Source: Treponema sp. (GTDB lineage Bacteria > Spirochaetota > Spirochaetia > Treponematales > Treponemataceae). Taken from it: 41,255 bases of DNA. A program made the position numbers and the translations under genes. This document shows positions 16,737 through 24,229 of the stretch, in pieces. The notes under the pieces are model-generated. The model made no database searches and had not been told where the DNA came from. It saw nothing but the letters and a program-made list of their open reading frames with translations. Numbering within the stretch: position 1 is the first letter of the stretch; every line of letters starts with the position of its first letter. The stretch is from positions 1 to 41,255 of the forward strand of contig JAFZOJ010000139.1 of NCBI GenBank assembly GCA_017550685.1, in the 5' to 3' direction.

Positions 16737-18848
16737 ATGGACGAGTTTGAACAGACACAGGAAGAAGAAATCCAGCCTTCAAGCGGACGAATTGAAGAAA
16801 TTCTGCCTACAACCAACGAAGACGAAATGAAAAAGCTTATGAAGGAGCTGGACCGCGAGCAGGCTTACCGTGAGCACAAATGCTGGAGACAGTATATTAC
16901 TGTAATTGTTTCTTTTGTATTTGTATTTTTCCAGCTGTATGCAACAATTTCGGGACTAGTTACAGCCCAGGTTCTGCGTGCCACACACCTGGCTTTTGTT
17001 CAGCTGCTGGCATTTTTGCTTTTCCCTCCAACCAAAAAGAGCCCTAAAAATACTCTGCCGTGGTATGATATTCTGCTCGGCCTTGTTGGTGCTGCCTGCT
17101 GGATGTACATTGTCGGCGGTTATTCAGAAAAGTTCCTTGTATTTATCAATGGCGTTTTCAAGTCTAACCTTCAGCCGTTGTTTACCCGTGCCGGTGCTTA
17201 TACAACCTTTGATATAGTTGTGGGAATTGTAGCAATCCTTATTCTGTTTGAAAGCTGCCGCCGTATAGTAGGTCTTCCTATTATGATTATTGCGGGTGTT
17301 TTCATTCTGTACGGATTTGTCGGCAAGTATCTGCCTGGTTTCTTGAATCACCGCGGTTACTCGCTCACACGTGTTGTTTCTCACCTGTTCTATACTACAG
17401 AAGGAATTATCGGAACTCCGATCGGAGCCTGTTCAACCTTTATTTTCCTGTTCATCATGTTTGGTGCGCTTCTGGAAAAAACAGGAATCGGTCAGTTCTT
17501 TATTGATGTATGTAACGCAATTGCCGGTGGAGCAAGCGGTGGTCCTGCAAAGGTAGCCGTTCTTTCGAGTGCGCTGCTTGGTACTGTAAGTGGTTCTTCG
17601 GTTAGTAACACAGTAGGTTCTGGTTCGTTCACAATTCCTATGATGAAAAAGCTTGGTTACAAGGGTGAATTTGCCGGTGCCGTAGAAGCCGCTGCCTCAA
17701 CCGGTGGACAGCTTATGCCACCTATCATGGGTGCCGCAGCCTTTCTTATGGCCGAAAGCCTTGGTATGCCGTACATCACAATCGTAAAGGCCGCAATTAT
17801 ACCTGCAGTTTTGTACTTTGCAGGAATCTTTATTACAGTTCACCTGGAAGCAAAAAAGCTCGGGCTCAAGGGACTTCCAAAGGATCAGCTTCCTAAGGCT
17901 CTTCCACTCTTTCTCAAAAAAGGCTATATGATTCTGCCGCTCATCGTAATCATTTACTTTTTGTGCGCAGGCTTTACAGCAGTTTTTGCCGCTTTGATGG
18001 GTATTGTTGCCTGTCTTATAATCGGTGTTACAGTTTCTATCGTAGACTTTGCAAAGGGACGTAAACCAACCTTTGGCGGAAAAGACATTGTAGACGTTAT
18101 CTGTGCCGCAGCCCGCAACATTATCAGCGTTGCAATTGCCTGTGGTATGGCCGGAATTATCATTGGTATTGTTACTTTGACAGGACTTGGTCTTAAGATG
18201 GGTGCCGGACTTGTTTCCCTTGCCCACGGTAAGCTCTTCCTTACACTGTTCTTTACAATGATTGCTTCCATCATTCTTGGTATGGGTGCTCCTACAACTG
18301 CTAACTACCTGATTACTTCTACAATTACAGCAGGTGCAATAATTCAGCTTGGTGTACAGCCTATTGTTGCTCATATGTTTGCATTCTACTTTGGTATTAT
18401 TGCCGACGTTACTCCTCCGGTTGCCCTCGCAGCCATAGCGGGTGCGGCCATTGCCAAAGCCAAACCTATGAAAACGGCGGTCAATGCTACCAAGCTTGCC
18501 ATAGGTGCGTTTATCATTCCTTATATGTGTGTATATAATCCTCAGATGCTCATGCTGGATGCAAAGCCTCTTGGTGTTATTATGATTATCATTACATCGC
18601 TCATCGGTATGTTTGGTATAAGCGTTGCACTTGAAGGATACGGATTTAAGAACACTGGTATTTTTACAGGAAGCGGAAAACCTGCCGGTCTTGTAGTTAC
18701 CTTTGATGTTATTGAACGTCTGCTTTTTGCCGGTGCCGGTCTTTTATGTGTATTGCCAGAAACTAAAACCGATATTATAGGTCTTGGACTTATGGCAGTG
18801 CTTATCATCTACCAGCTTTTGTCAAAGAAGTTTAAGAAGGAGAATTAA
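16737..18848 (+). CDS. TRAP transporter fused permease (4TM/12TM)
   Basis: 703 residues, the length of DctQ-DctM fusion permeases of the TAXI class. A charged N-terminal tail (about 55 residues) is followed by roughly 16-18 hydrophobic segments. Signature stretches include SSALLGTVSGSSVSNTVGSGSFTIP (about 280) with the PMMKKLGY continuation, GGQLMPPIMGAAAFLMAE, and near the end GMGAPTTANYLITSTI and ADVTPPVALA. AGGAG lies 7 nt before the ATG. With the TAXI lipoprotein it should form a sodium- or proton-coupled uptake system for an organic acid in the inner membrane. Confidence 0.95.
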   Translation: MDEFEQTQEEEIQPSSGRIEEILPTTNEDEMKKLMKELDREQAYREHKCWRQYITVIVSFVFVFFQLYATISGLVTAQVLRATHLAFVQLLAFLLFPPTKKSPKNTLPWYDILLGLVGAACWMYIVGGYSEKFLVFINGVFKSNLQPLFTRAGAYTTFDIVVGIVAILILFESCRRIVGLPIMIIAGVFILYGFVGKYLPGFLNHRGYSLTRVVSHLFYTTEGIIGTPIGACSTFIFLFIMFGALLEKTGIGQFFIDVCNAIAGGASGGPAKVAVLSSALLGTVSGSSVSNTVGSGSFTIPMMKKLGYKGEFAGAVEAAASTGGQLMPPIMGAAAFLMAESLGMPYITIVKAAIIPAVLYFAGIFITVHLEAKKLGLKGLPKDQLPKALPLFLKKGYMILPLIVIIYFLCAGFTAVFAALMGIVACLIIGVTVSIVDFAKGRKPTFGGKDIVDVICAAARNIISVAIACGMAGIIIGIVTLTGLGLKMGAGLVSLAHGKLFLTLFFTMIASIILGMGAPTTANYLITSTITAGAIIQLGVQPIVAHMFAFYFGIIADVTPPVALAAIAGAAIAKAKPMKTAVNATKLAIGAFIIPYMCVYNPQMLMLDAKPLGVIMIIITSLIGMFGISVALEGYGFKNTGIFTGSGKPAGLVVTFDVIERLLFAGAGLLCVLPETKTDIIGLGLMAVLIIYQLLSKKFKKEN

Positions 18849-18850
18849 TA

Positions 18851-19396
18851 ATGAAAAAAGTTCTTCTCGCTTTATTATTTATTCTTCTGCCGTTCTGTTT
18901 ATTTGCAGAACCTTTTGGCCTTAAGATGGGAATGACTCTGGACGAAATTACAGAGGCTTCGGGCGGTACTAAGCCAAAGTACAGGGGCGATGACAGTTAT
19001 TTTATCTACCCTGAAAAAAAGCATTCTCTTTTTAAGACCTATGTTGCTTTTGTTGATAATGAAAAAGGACTTTACTGCATCAGAGCCAAGACAGAAAAGA
19101 TTCTTCTTATAAGCATTGTTGAATCTGCCTTTACTGAAATTTCTGGCCGCATTTCTAAAACCTACGGAGACCCTCAGGCAATTGATATTAATGCTCCGGG
19201 CTCTTACTGGGAATACATGCACTGGGGAGAAGGTTCTGTTTTGGGTGGAGATTTATGGGCAGAAAACTTAAAGGATAACCTTACCTGCGTCACACTGTAT
19301 ACAACTAAATCCTATAATGGTGAATACTACGTTATCTTACAGTATGACTTCTCCAACAAAAAACAGGTTGAAGATTCGCAGGATATGGTTTTCTAA
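18851..19396 (+). CDS. Exported protein at the end of the TAXI-TRAP operon
   Basis: 181 residues. A signal peptide (MKKVLLALLFILLPFCLFAE) has an A-E cleavage site and no lipobox, so the product is periplasmic or secreted. The mature part begins PFGLKMGMTLDEITEASGG, a short motif seen in several small exported beta-alpha domains where it marks a repeating fold, followed by strands ending in YYVILQYDFSNKK. No family assigned with confidence. It starts 2 nt after the permease stop with an AAGGAG site inside the permease end, so it is tightly coupled and may assist the transporter. Confidence 0.75.
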   Translation: MKKVLLALLFILLPFCLFAEPFGLKMGMTLDEITEASGGTKPKYRGDDSYFIYPEKKHSLFKTYVAFVDNEKGLYCIRAKTEKILLISIVESAFTEISGRISKTYGDPQAIDINAPGSYWEYMHWGEGSVLGGDLWAENLKDNLTCVTLYTTKSYNGEYYVILQYDFSNKKQVEDSQDMVF

Positions 19397-19405
19397 TTTA
19401 TAGTC

Positions 19406-20152
19406 TTATCTAAAAAGCTGGGTAAATCCCTCGGCTTTCTTAACGGCTGCTTCCAGCGTCATTCCTGCAAAGGATTGAGCACCAAGGAGGCGGCCGCTTT
19501 TTTTATCGTCTACAAAAGCACCAACTACAATGCCCGGAATTACACTGTCAGGGTCATTTGGAGCATTTGGTCCGCCAAGGTCTGTACGGCACCAGCCAGG
19601 ATCTGTAAGGTTTATGCACACGTCTGTTCCGTCGAGCTTGCCTGCAAGATCGGAGGTAACCTTGTCTAAGGCTGCCTTACTTGCACTGTAGCCTGCCTGC
19701 TCCGGTTCGTTACGGATTCCGCTTGTGGTGTTGATTACACGTCCAAAGCCGCGCTCAATCATTTTTGGAATAAAGTGATAGCACAGCATCATAGGTGCAA
19801 TTGTGTTTATAACAAAGCTTGTTGAATAATCTTCTGCCGGAGTTTTCCAGTAGTCTGTGCGGTATGCAATCTGAACTGCTGCATCGTTGAACAGAATATC
19901 TACAGGTTTTCCGCGGCTGTCGATCTCTTTAATCATTGCTTCTACCTGTACAAGGTCGCTCAATTCTGCGGCAATGTCATAGGCTTCTACGCCCATAGCT
20001 TTTACTTCTTCCAGCACTGCCTTTGTATGCTCAAGCGAGCGGCTGTGAAGAATAAGGTTGCAGCCCTGCCCCGCCATAAATTTAGCAATTCTATAACCGA
20101 TACCACGGTTAGCACCGGTAACCAGTGCCCATTTTCCTTTTACGTCTGTCAT
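19406..20152 (-). CDS. Short-chain dehydrogenase/reductase
   Basis: 248 residues from the ATG at 20152, which has an AGGAGC site; the longer frame to 20221 reads through a repeat. Rossmann motif TGANRGIG near residue 13, NDAAVQIAYR in place of the usual NNAG, catalytic Ser in TTSGI and the YSASK pair near 154-158. Classical SDR, NAD(P)-dependent, cytoplasmic. The NDAA substitution is slightly unusual but seen in SDRs. Substrate cannot be told. It converges on the TRAP operon, ending 9 nt from the last gene of that operon. Confidence 0.9.
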   Translation of the reverse strand: MTDVKGKWALVTGANRGIGYRIAKFMAGQGCNLILHSRSLEHTKAVLEEVKAMGVEAYDIAAELSDLVQVEAMIKEIDSRGKPVDILFNDAAVQIAYRTDYWKTPAEDYSTSFVINTIAPMMLCYHFIPKMIERGFGRVINTTSGIRNEPEQAGYSASKAALDKVTSDLAGKLDGTDVCINLTDPGWCRTDLGGPNAPNDPDSVIPGIVVGAFVDDKKSGRLLGAQSFAGMTLEAAVKKAEGFTQLFR

Positions 20153-20169
20153 TGTTGCTCCTGTAAGAT

Positions 20170-20265
20170 AGATTCCCGGGTCAAGCCCGGGAATGACAAT
20201 AATCAAGCCCGGGAATGACAATAATCAATCTCGAAAATGACGGTGGTCAAGCCCGGGAATGACGC
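20170..20265. repeat. Tandem cluster of CCCGGGAATGAC repeats
   Basis: One full palindrome (ATTCCCGGGTCAAGCCCGGGAAT) is followed by three degenerate half copies, each ending in GGGAATGAC or AAAATGAC and separated by AATAATCAA or GGTGGTCAA. It lies just upstream of the SDR gene. Same family as the second hairpin at 11489-11556. Confidence 0.75.
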
Positions 20266-20393
20266 TGTTTGACTTTCTTAAATATACATTACATTCTCTA
20301 AAAAAGGCGATATAATCTCTTGAATTATTGAATGAATCTATTTTGGCTGGCGCAGGGAGGCCGGACAGCTAAGTTATTTTTCACTTGCCGAAT

Positions 20394-20422
20394 TTGTGAT
20401 TTTTTATTAAATTTACTATATA
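20394..20422 (+). promoter_or_regulatory. Probable groES promoter
   Basis: -35 TTGTGA (20394-20399), 17 bp spacer, -10 TATATA (20417-20422). No CIRCE inverted repeat (TTAGCACTC type) was seen around it. A dispersed repeat separates it from the gene, giving a leader of about 65 nt. Confidence 0.5.
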
Positions 20423-20427
20423 GAATG

Positions 20428-20470
20428 TCGGGTCGCCCTTCGACAAGCTCAGGGACCGCTTGACATGACA
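20428..20470. repeat. Dispersed repeat, CTTCGACAAGCTCAGG family, in the groES leader
   Basis: Contains GCCCTTCGACAAGCTCAGGGACC, followed by GCTTGACATGACA. It can fold through CCCT/AGGG arms. Related sequence occurs inside alaS (25269-25321) and after ilvC (30888-30915). Confidence 0.65.
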
Positions 20471-20493
20471 TTGTTTAATACGAGGTAAAATAT

Positions 20494-20766
20494 ATGAAAA
20501 TTAAACCATTAGCAGATCGCGTACTGGTAAAGAATGACAAAGCAGAAACTAAGACAGCCGGAGGACTTATTATTCCTGAGGCTGCACAGGAAAAAACTCA
20601 GACTGCAGTTGTTGTAGCTGTAGGCCCTGGAACTGACGAAGTTAAGATTACACTTAAGAAGGGTGACCGCATTATGTATGATAAATATGCAGGAACTCCG
20701 GTTAAGATTGACGGCGAAGATCATTTGATTCTTCGTATGAATGATATTATTGCTGTGATTGAGTAG
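20494..20766 (+). CDS. groES: Co-chaperonin GroES
   Basis: 90 residues, usual length. KIKPLADRVLVKNDKAETKTAGGLIIP at the start includes the mobile loop region, followed by VVAVGPGTDEVKITLKKGDRIMYDKYAGTPVKI and the C-terminal LILRMNDIIAVIE. It forms the heptameric lid of GroEL. A GAGG ribosome site precedes the ATG. No groEL follows; the chaperonin must be encoded elsewhere, as in some other spirochaetes. Its last 20 bp overlap the 3' end of the TPR lipoprotein gene on the other strand. Confidence 0.97.
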   Translation: MKIKPLADRVLVKNDKAETKTAGGLIIPEAAQEKTQTAVVVAVGPGTDEVKITLKKGDRIMYDKYAGTPVKIDGEDHLILRMNDIIAVIE

Positions 20767-22648
20767 AAAGCTTTTCTTTAAGCAACGATGCCCTTACGTT
20801 ATCAGGATACAATAAGATTGCGTATTCTGCAGAACGGAGGGCATTTTTTTTGTCTCCCTCGGCGGCATACACTTCGGCAATTCGATAGAAAACTTCGGAA
20901 CGGATATAATTGCGGCTTTCGCGTCCTGCAGCCTTGCCGTACAGATCAAGTGCATTATCCTTTCTGCCGGTAGAAAAATAAATATCTGCAAGGTTCATAC
21001 ACGAAACTGTAGAAACAGCCGGCGAAACAATTCCCTGAAACAAAACGCCACCGCTTTCGTAAACACTGTATTCATAAAGGCGGAGTGCTTCATCATATTT
21101 TTTAAGGTCTGTCGCAAACCAGGCGGCAAATTCTGCCATGCGCACATCCATAACAGAAAGGTTTCGTTCAACCTGAATCCAGAAATCCTGTTTTTCATCA
21201 AACTTTAAAGCGGTAGAAACATACTTCTGGAACAAGGTCCAGGCATCGTCCTTCTGGTTTGTCCTGAGCAAAAAGCTGAGCACATATTCAACAAGCAGGG
21301 TCTGGTACTTTTCTTCTTCGGAATAATTGTTTTCCATTTCCAGCCAAAGGTCTGCGGTTTTATCCTTTACGCTGAAAGAAGAATCCATTTTATATTTAAG
21401 GTCCAGCCTTGCAATTGAAAGATAAGGATCCTTTGTTCGGGCAAGAGCATCATCCAGACGGTAAAGTGCATCGCTAAGAGGAATCTTTCGCCTGTTGTCA
21501 TATTTTTCCATGGAAAGTGAACTTATGCCGTTCTGCCTCAGGTTTTTGATTTCTACAGATTCCTGGCGCTCTTGATTTGACTCGTACGCAAAGTCTGAAT
21601 AAAGAATGAGTGCCGAAACATTGTCCGGCCATCGGTTGACTGCATAAAACAAAAGGTCTGCACAAGAATCATCTTCGTACTGATTTCTTGCATAAATGGC
21701 GCTGTTTACAACAATAGAAGAAAGCAAAAGTTCATCCTGCGGGCTAAGCTTTTCCATTGTATCAAGACGGCATATAAGCTCCTGGCGTTTTGCCTCCGAT
21801 TGCTCCATCTCGGAAACAGCCATGTAAGCATCAGACTCAAGCGCAATCTGCTTTACCTCTGTTACCCTGTTTGTACGTCTGCTTGCCATATCCGGATAAT
21901 CTGCAAAGAAGGCACGCGAAACTTCCAGCGCCTGAATTGCTTCGTAATATTTTCTGGCATCATACAAAACCATTGCCCAGAAGTAGGCGTCGTCTGCATC
22001 TGCAAAAGAAGAAGGCAAAAGAGAAGCGGCGTTTTCGAAAAGTCCTTCCTTAAGATTAAATACAGCACAGTTACGGATCCAGATCGGGTTCAAACTTCCG
22101 CGGTAAGCGTCCAGATAAATTGAATAATATTTTGAATCCTTGAAAAATTCCTGATTTCCGTTTCCGGCTTTTTCTGCATCACGTCTGGCAGTTTTAATTA
22201 CAGCCTCTGAATAAACAGAACCGTACTTGGTGCCCCGCAATTCTTCGGAAAGTTTTTTGGCTTCGTCCAGCTTGTCGTGGCGCAAAAGATATGTTGAATA
22301 AACTGCCAGAAGCTCTGGGTTATGAGAATTTTTCTTGAGTGCTTTTTTGATGATTTTTTCGGCCTTGGCTTCCTCGCCTATCCGTGCATAACGCTTGTAT
22401 ACTCCGATATAGGACCAGGAATCATAAACCTGTTTTTCTATTTTTTTAAGTTCCTTTACTGCATCTGAAAACTGATTGTCGGCAATTAGGATATCTACCA
22501 TTTCAAAATGGCTTGTTAACGACTTTTGCTCTGCCTTGAGGGTACATGAAAAAAGCGCACCCGAAAACAGAGCAATTATCAGAAGAACTGAAATAATGAA
22601 TGTTGTCTTGTTTCTAAACTTCTTTTCCAATCTTATCCAGTACTGCAT
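20747..22648 (-). CDS. TPR-repeat lipoprotein
   Basis: About 633 residues. A basic stretch (RLEKKFRNK) and a hydrophobic segment end in the lipobox LFSC, so it is a lipoprotein. The rest is mostly alpha-helical with tetratricopeptide-like pairs, for example DNQFSDAVKELKKIEKQ, EEAKAEKIIKKALKKN, ARKYYEAIQALEVSRA and GRKDNALDLYGKAAGRES near the C-terminus. Likely a periplasm-facing scaffold. Start is uncertain: the ATG at 22648 or a TTG at 22630 both overlap the end of nusB, and neither has a strong ribosome site; a longer frame to 22690 is less likely. Last gene of the alaS-to-nusB cluster. Confidence 0.8.
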   Translation of the reverse strand: MQYWIRLEKKFRNKTTFIISVLLIIALFSGALFSCTLKAEQKSLTSHFEMVDILIADNQFSDAVKELKKIEKQVYDSWSYIGVYKRYARIGEEAKAEKIIKKALKKNSHNPELLAVYSTYLLRHDKLDEAKKLSEELRGTKYGSVYSEAVIKTARRDAEKAGNGNQEFFKDSKYYSIYLDAYRGSLNPIWIRNCAVFNLKEGLFENAASLLPSSFADADDAYFWAMVLYDARKYYEAIQALEVSRAFFADYPDMASRRTNRVTEVKQIALESDAYMAVSEMEQSEAKRQELICRLDTMEKLSPQDELLLSSIVVNSAIYARNQYEDDSCADLLFYAVNRWPDNVSALILYSDFAYESNQERQESVEIKNLRQNGISSLSMEKYDNRRKIPLSDALYRLDDALARTKDPYLSIARLDLKYKMDSSFSVKDKTADLWLEMENNYSEEEKYQTLLVEYVLSFLLRTNQKDDAWTLFQKYVSTALKFDEKQDFWIQVERNLSVMDVRMAEFAAWFATDLKKYDEALRLYEYSVYESGGVLFQGIVSPAVSTVSCMNLADIYFSTGRKDNALDLYGKAAGRESRNYIRSEVFYRIAEVYAAEGDKKNALRSAEYAILLYPDNVRASLLKEKLSTQSQQ

Positions 22649-23030
22649 TAATAAACTTATAGGAATCTTCGAGACCATATTCGCGTGCAATGTTCACTGC
22701 CTCATCAATTACGATTTTTGGCTCTGAACCTGCCTGAAATTTCATTTCGTAAATACTTGTGCGCAGAATGGCCAGCGAAACCTTATTTATTCTTTCAAGA
22801 GTCCAGTTGGCAGAAAGATGAGTTTTAATCAATTCATCAATTTCGGCAACGTGCTCTACAGTTCCAGAAATAATTATACTTGCAAAAGTGGTTTCTTCAA
22901 CAGGAGAGTCTGCAGGCTTGGTATCGCCGCCAAGCCATGAAAATTTGAGAAGATCTTCCAGTGCCGAATGACTTACATCCCAGGAATAAAGCGCCTGAAA
23001 TGCAAGTATTCTTCCTTTTCTTCGTGACAT
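22614..23030 (-). CDS. nusB: Transcription antitermination factor NusB
   Basis: 138 residues. Starts with the family signature RRKGRILAFQALYSWD and ends with VNIAREYGLEDSYKFINAVLDKI, the conserved C-terminal helices. NusB with NusE binds boxA of rRNA leaders. Its ATG overlaps the stop of the preceding gene (TAATG) and a GGGGAG site lies just before, so translation is coupled. It overlaps the start of the following TPR lipoprotein gene. Confidence 0.95.
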   Translation of the reverse strand: MSRRKGRILAFQALYSWDVSHSALEDLLKFSWLGGDTKPADSPVEETTFASIIISGTVEHVAEIDELIKTHLSANWTLERINKVSLAILRTSIYEMKFQAGSEPKIVIDEAVNIAREYGLEDSYKFINAVLDKIGKEV

Positions 23031-24115
23031 TATTCTCCCCAGTTGAGCAGCTTGTCCAATGCTGCACCAGTTTTCTTTTCTTCAACATATTCCGGCTTGC
23101 GGAGTTCTGTTGCAACTTCCTGTGCAGCCTGCTGGATATAAGCCTGAGCCTTCTGCTGAGCAAGATTCTGGCGGATATATTCGTAAACAGTTACTGTAGA
23201 ATCAGGGCTTACAATGTCGCTGAGAGAAAGCATCTTTGCGGCATATTTATCTGTAAGCGAAAGGAAAATATATGCTTCGGCAGTATCATTCAAATCAGAA
23301 ACATAACCCTTATCCTGATCGTAAACATAAAGAATGCTCTGATATGTAAGTCCGATTGTATTAGCACCTGCTTCTGTTTTTGGCAGAATACCTTCGGATG
23401 CAGAATAGTCTGATCCGGAAATCTGTGACTGAGTGATGATCTGCTCTTTTGTCATTTTCTTATCGATGAACTTGTTGCGAAGTTCGTTTGCTCTGTTCTT
23501 GGCAGCGTCGGCATTTGTTCCCTTTGGTACTACAACAACAAAGAGTTTAACCATATCACTCCATACAAAAGAAGCCTTGTTTCCTTCGTAGAAACCACGA
23601 ATTTCGGCATCTGATGGAACCTGCTTCTGAATTTCTTCCTGTTTTACAGAAATTACATACTGCTGTGCAATAAGCTGATTCTTAAGGTATGCCTTGTAAT
23701 CTGCAACGTTCATACCTGTCTGCTTAAGAAGTTCAGCATCCAGGGTTGTATTTTTTTCCTGTTTAAGAAGGTCATTCAGCTGTTTTTCGGTAACAAGAGC
23801 ACCTACAGACTGGCTCATTGCCTGCATAAAATACTGGTCTACAGAGCTATCAGGAATAGTAATACCGGTTTTTGCAGCTGCCTGAAGCACGAGTTTTTCA
23901 TCAACAAGTGCGTTAAGTACCTGCTTTTTCTGATCCAGAGTAAGCTTCTGGCCAAGCTGTTTTTCGTAAGTATCACAGCGTGTTTTGAGCTGTTTTACAG
24001 TTATTGTTTCAGGTTTGGTGTATTTAACAATAACAAGAGGCTGCAGGTCTGACTGAGCAAAAGCGGCACCTGTTGCCATTAAAAGTACTGTCAATGCAAG
24101 AATAATTTTCTTCAT
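23030..24115 (-). CDS. SurA-like periplasmic chaperone / PpiC-type protein
   Basis: 361 residues from the ATG at 24115 (GAGG site 6 nt upstream). A cleavable signal peptide ends AAFAQSD. The N-terminal part follows the SurA chaperone pattern: VKQLKTRCDTYEKQLGQKLTLDQKKQVLNALVDEKLVLQAA, then a helical LKNQLIAQQYV segment. The central part (EIRGFYEGNKASFVW, MVKLFVVVVPKG) is where a parvulin PPIase domain would begin, but the typical parvulin HIL and GGDLG motifs are not visible, so isomerase activity is doubtful. It probably helps outer-membrane protein folding. Upstream lies alaS across a double repeat. Confidence 0.8.
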   Translation of the reverse strand: MKKIILALTVLLMATGAAFAQSDLQPLVIVKYTKPETITVKQLKTRCDTYEKQLGQKLTLDQKKQVLNALVDEKLVLQAAAKTGITIPDSSVDQYFMQAMSQSVGALVTEKQLNDLLKQEKNTTLDAELLKQTGMNVADYKAYLKNQLIAQQYVISVKQEEIQKQVPSDAEIRGFYEGNKASFVWSDMVKLFVVVVPKGTNADAAKNRANELRNKFIDKKMTKEQIITQSQISGSDYSASEGILPKTEAGANTIGLTYQSILYVYDQDKGYVSDLNDTAEAYIFLSLTDKYAAKMLSLSDIVSPDSTVTVYEYIRQNLAQQKAQAYIQQAAQEVATELRKPEYVEEKKTGAALDKLLNWGE

Positions 24116-24168
24116 AAAAAACCTCATTTATATTTCTTTTATATTAACAATTTTTATTTTCGCGGGTT

Positions 24169-24228
24169 ACAAGATCCCGAAACAAGTTCGGGATGACATG
24201 TCATTGCCGGGCTTGACCCGGCAATCTC
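24169..24228. repeat. Two dispersed palindromes after alaS
   Basis: First ATCCCGAA-ACAAG-TTCGGGAT, then ATTGCCGGG-CTTGA-CCCGGCAAT. Both are perfect hairpins, and the second is a variant of the first hairpin at 11489-11556. They begin one base after the alaS stop and could form a transcript end or a stability element. Confidence 0.75.
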
Positions 24229-24229
24229 T

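Noticed and set aside
20153..20221. N-terminal extension of the SDR protein
   Set aside because: Encoded by palindromic repeats; the ATG at 20152 has AGGAGC and starts the Rossmann fold at normal distance.
20170..20265. CRISPR-like array
   Set aside because: Repeats are palindromic, of unequal length and with spacers of under 12 bp; no cas genes.
20266..20493. CIRCE/HrcA site before groES
   Set aside because: No TTAGCACTC-N9-GAGTGCTAA-like inverted repeat could be found.
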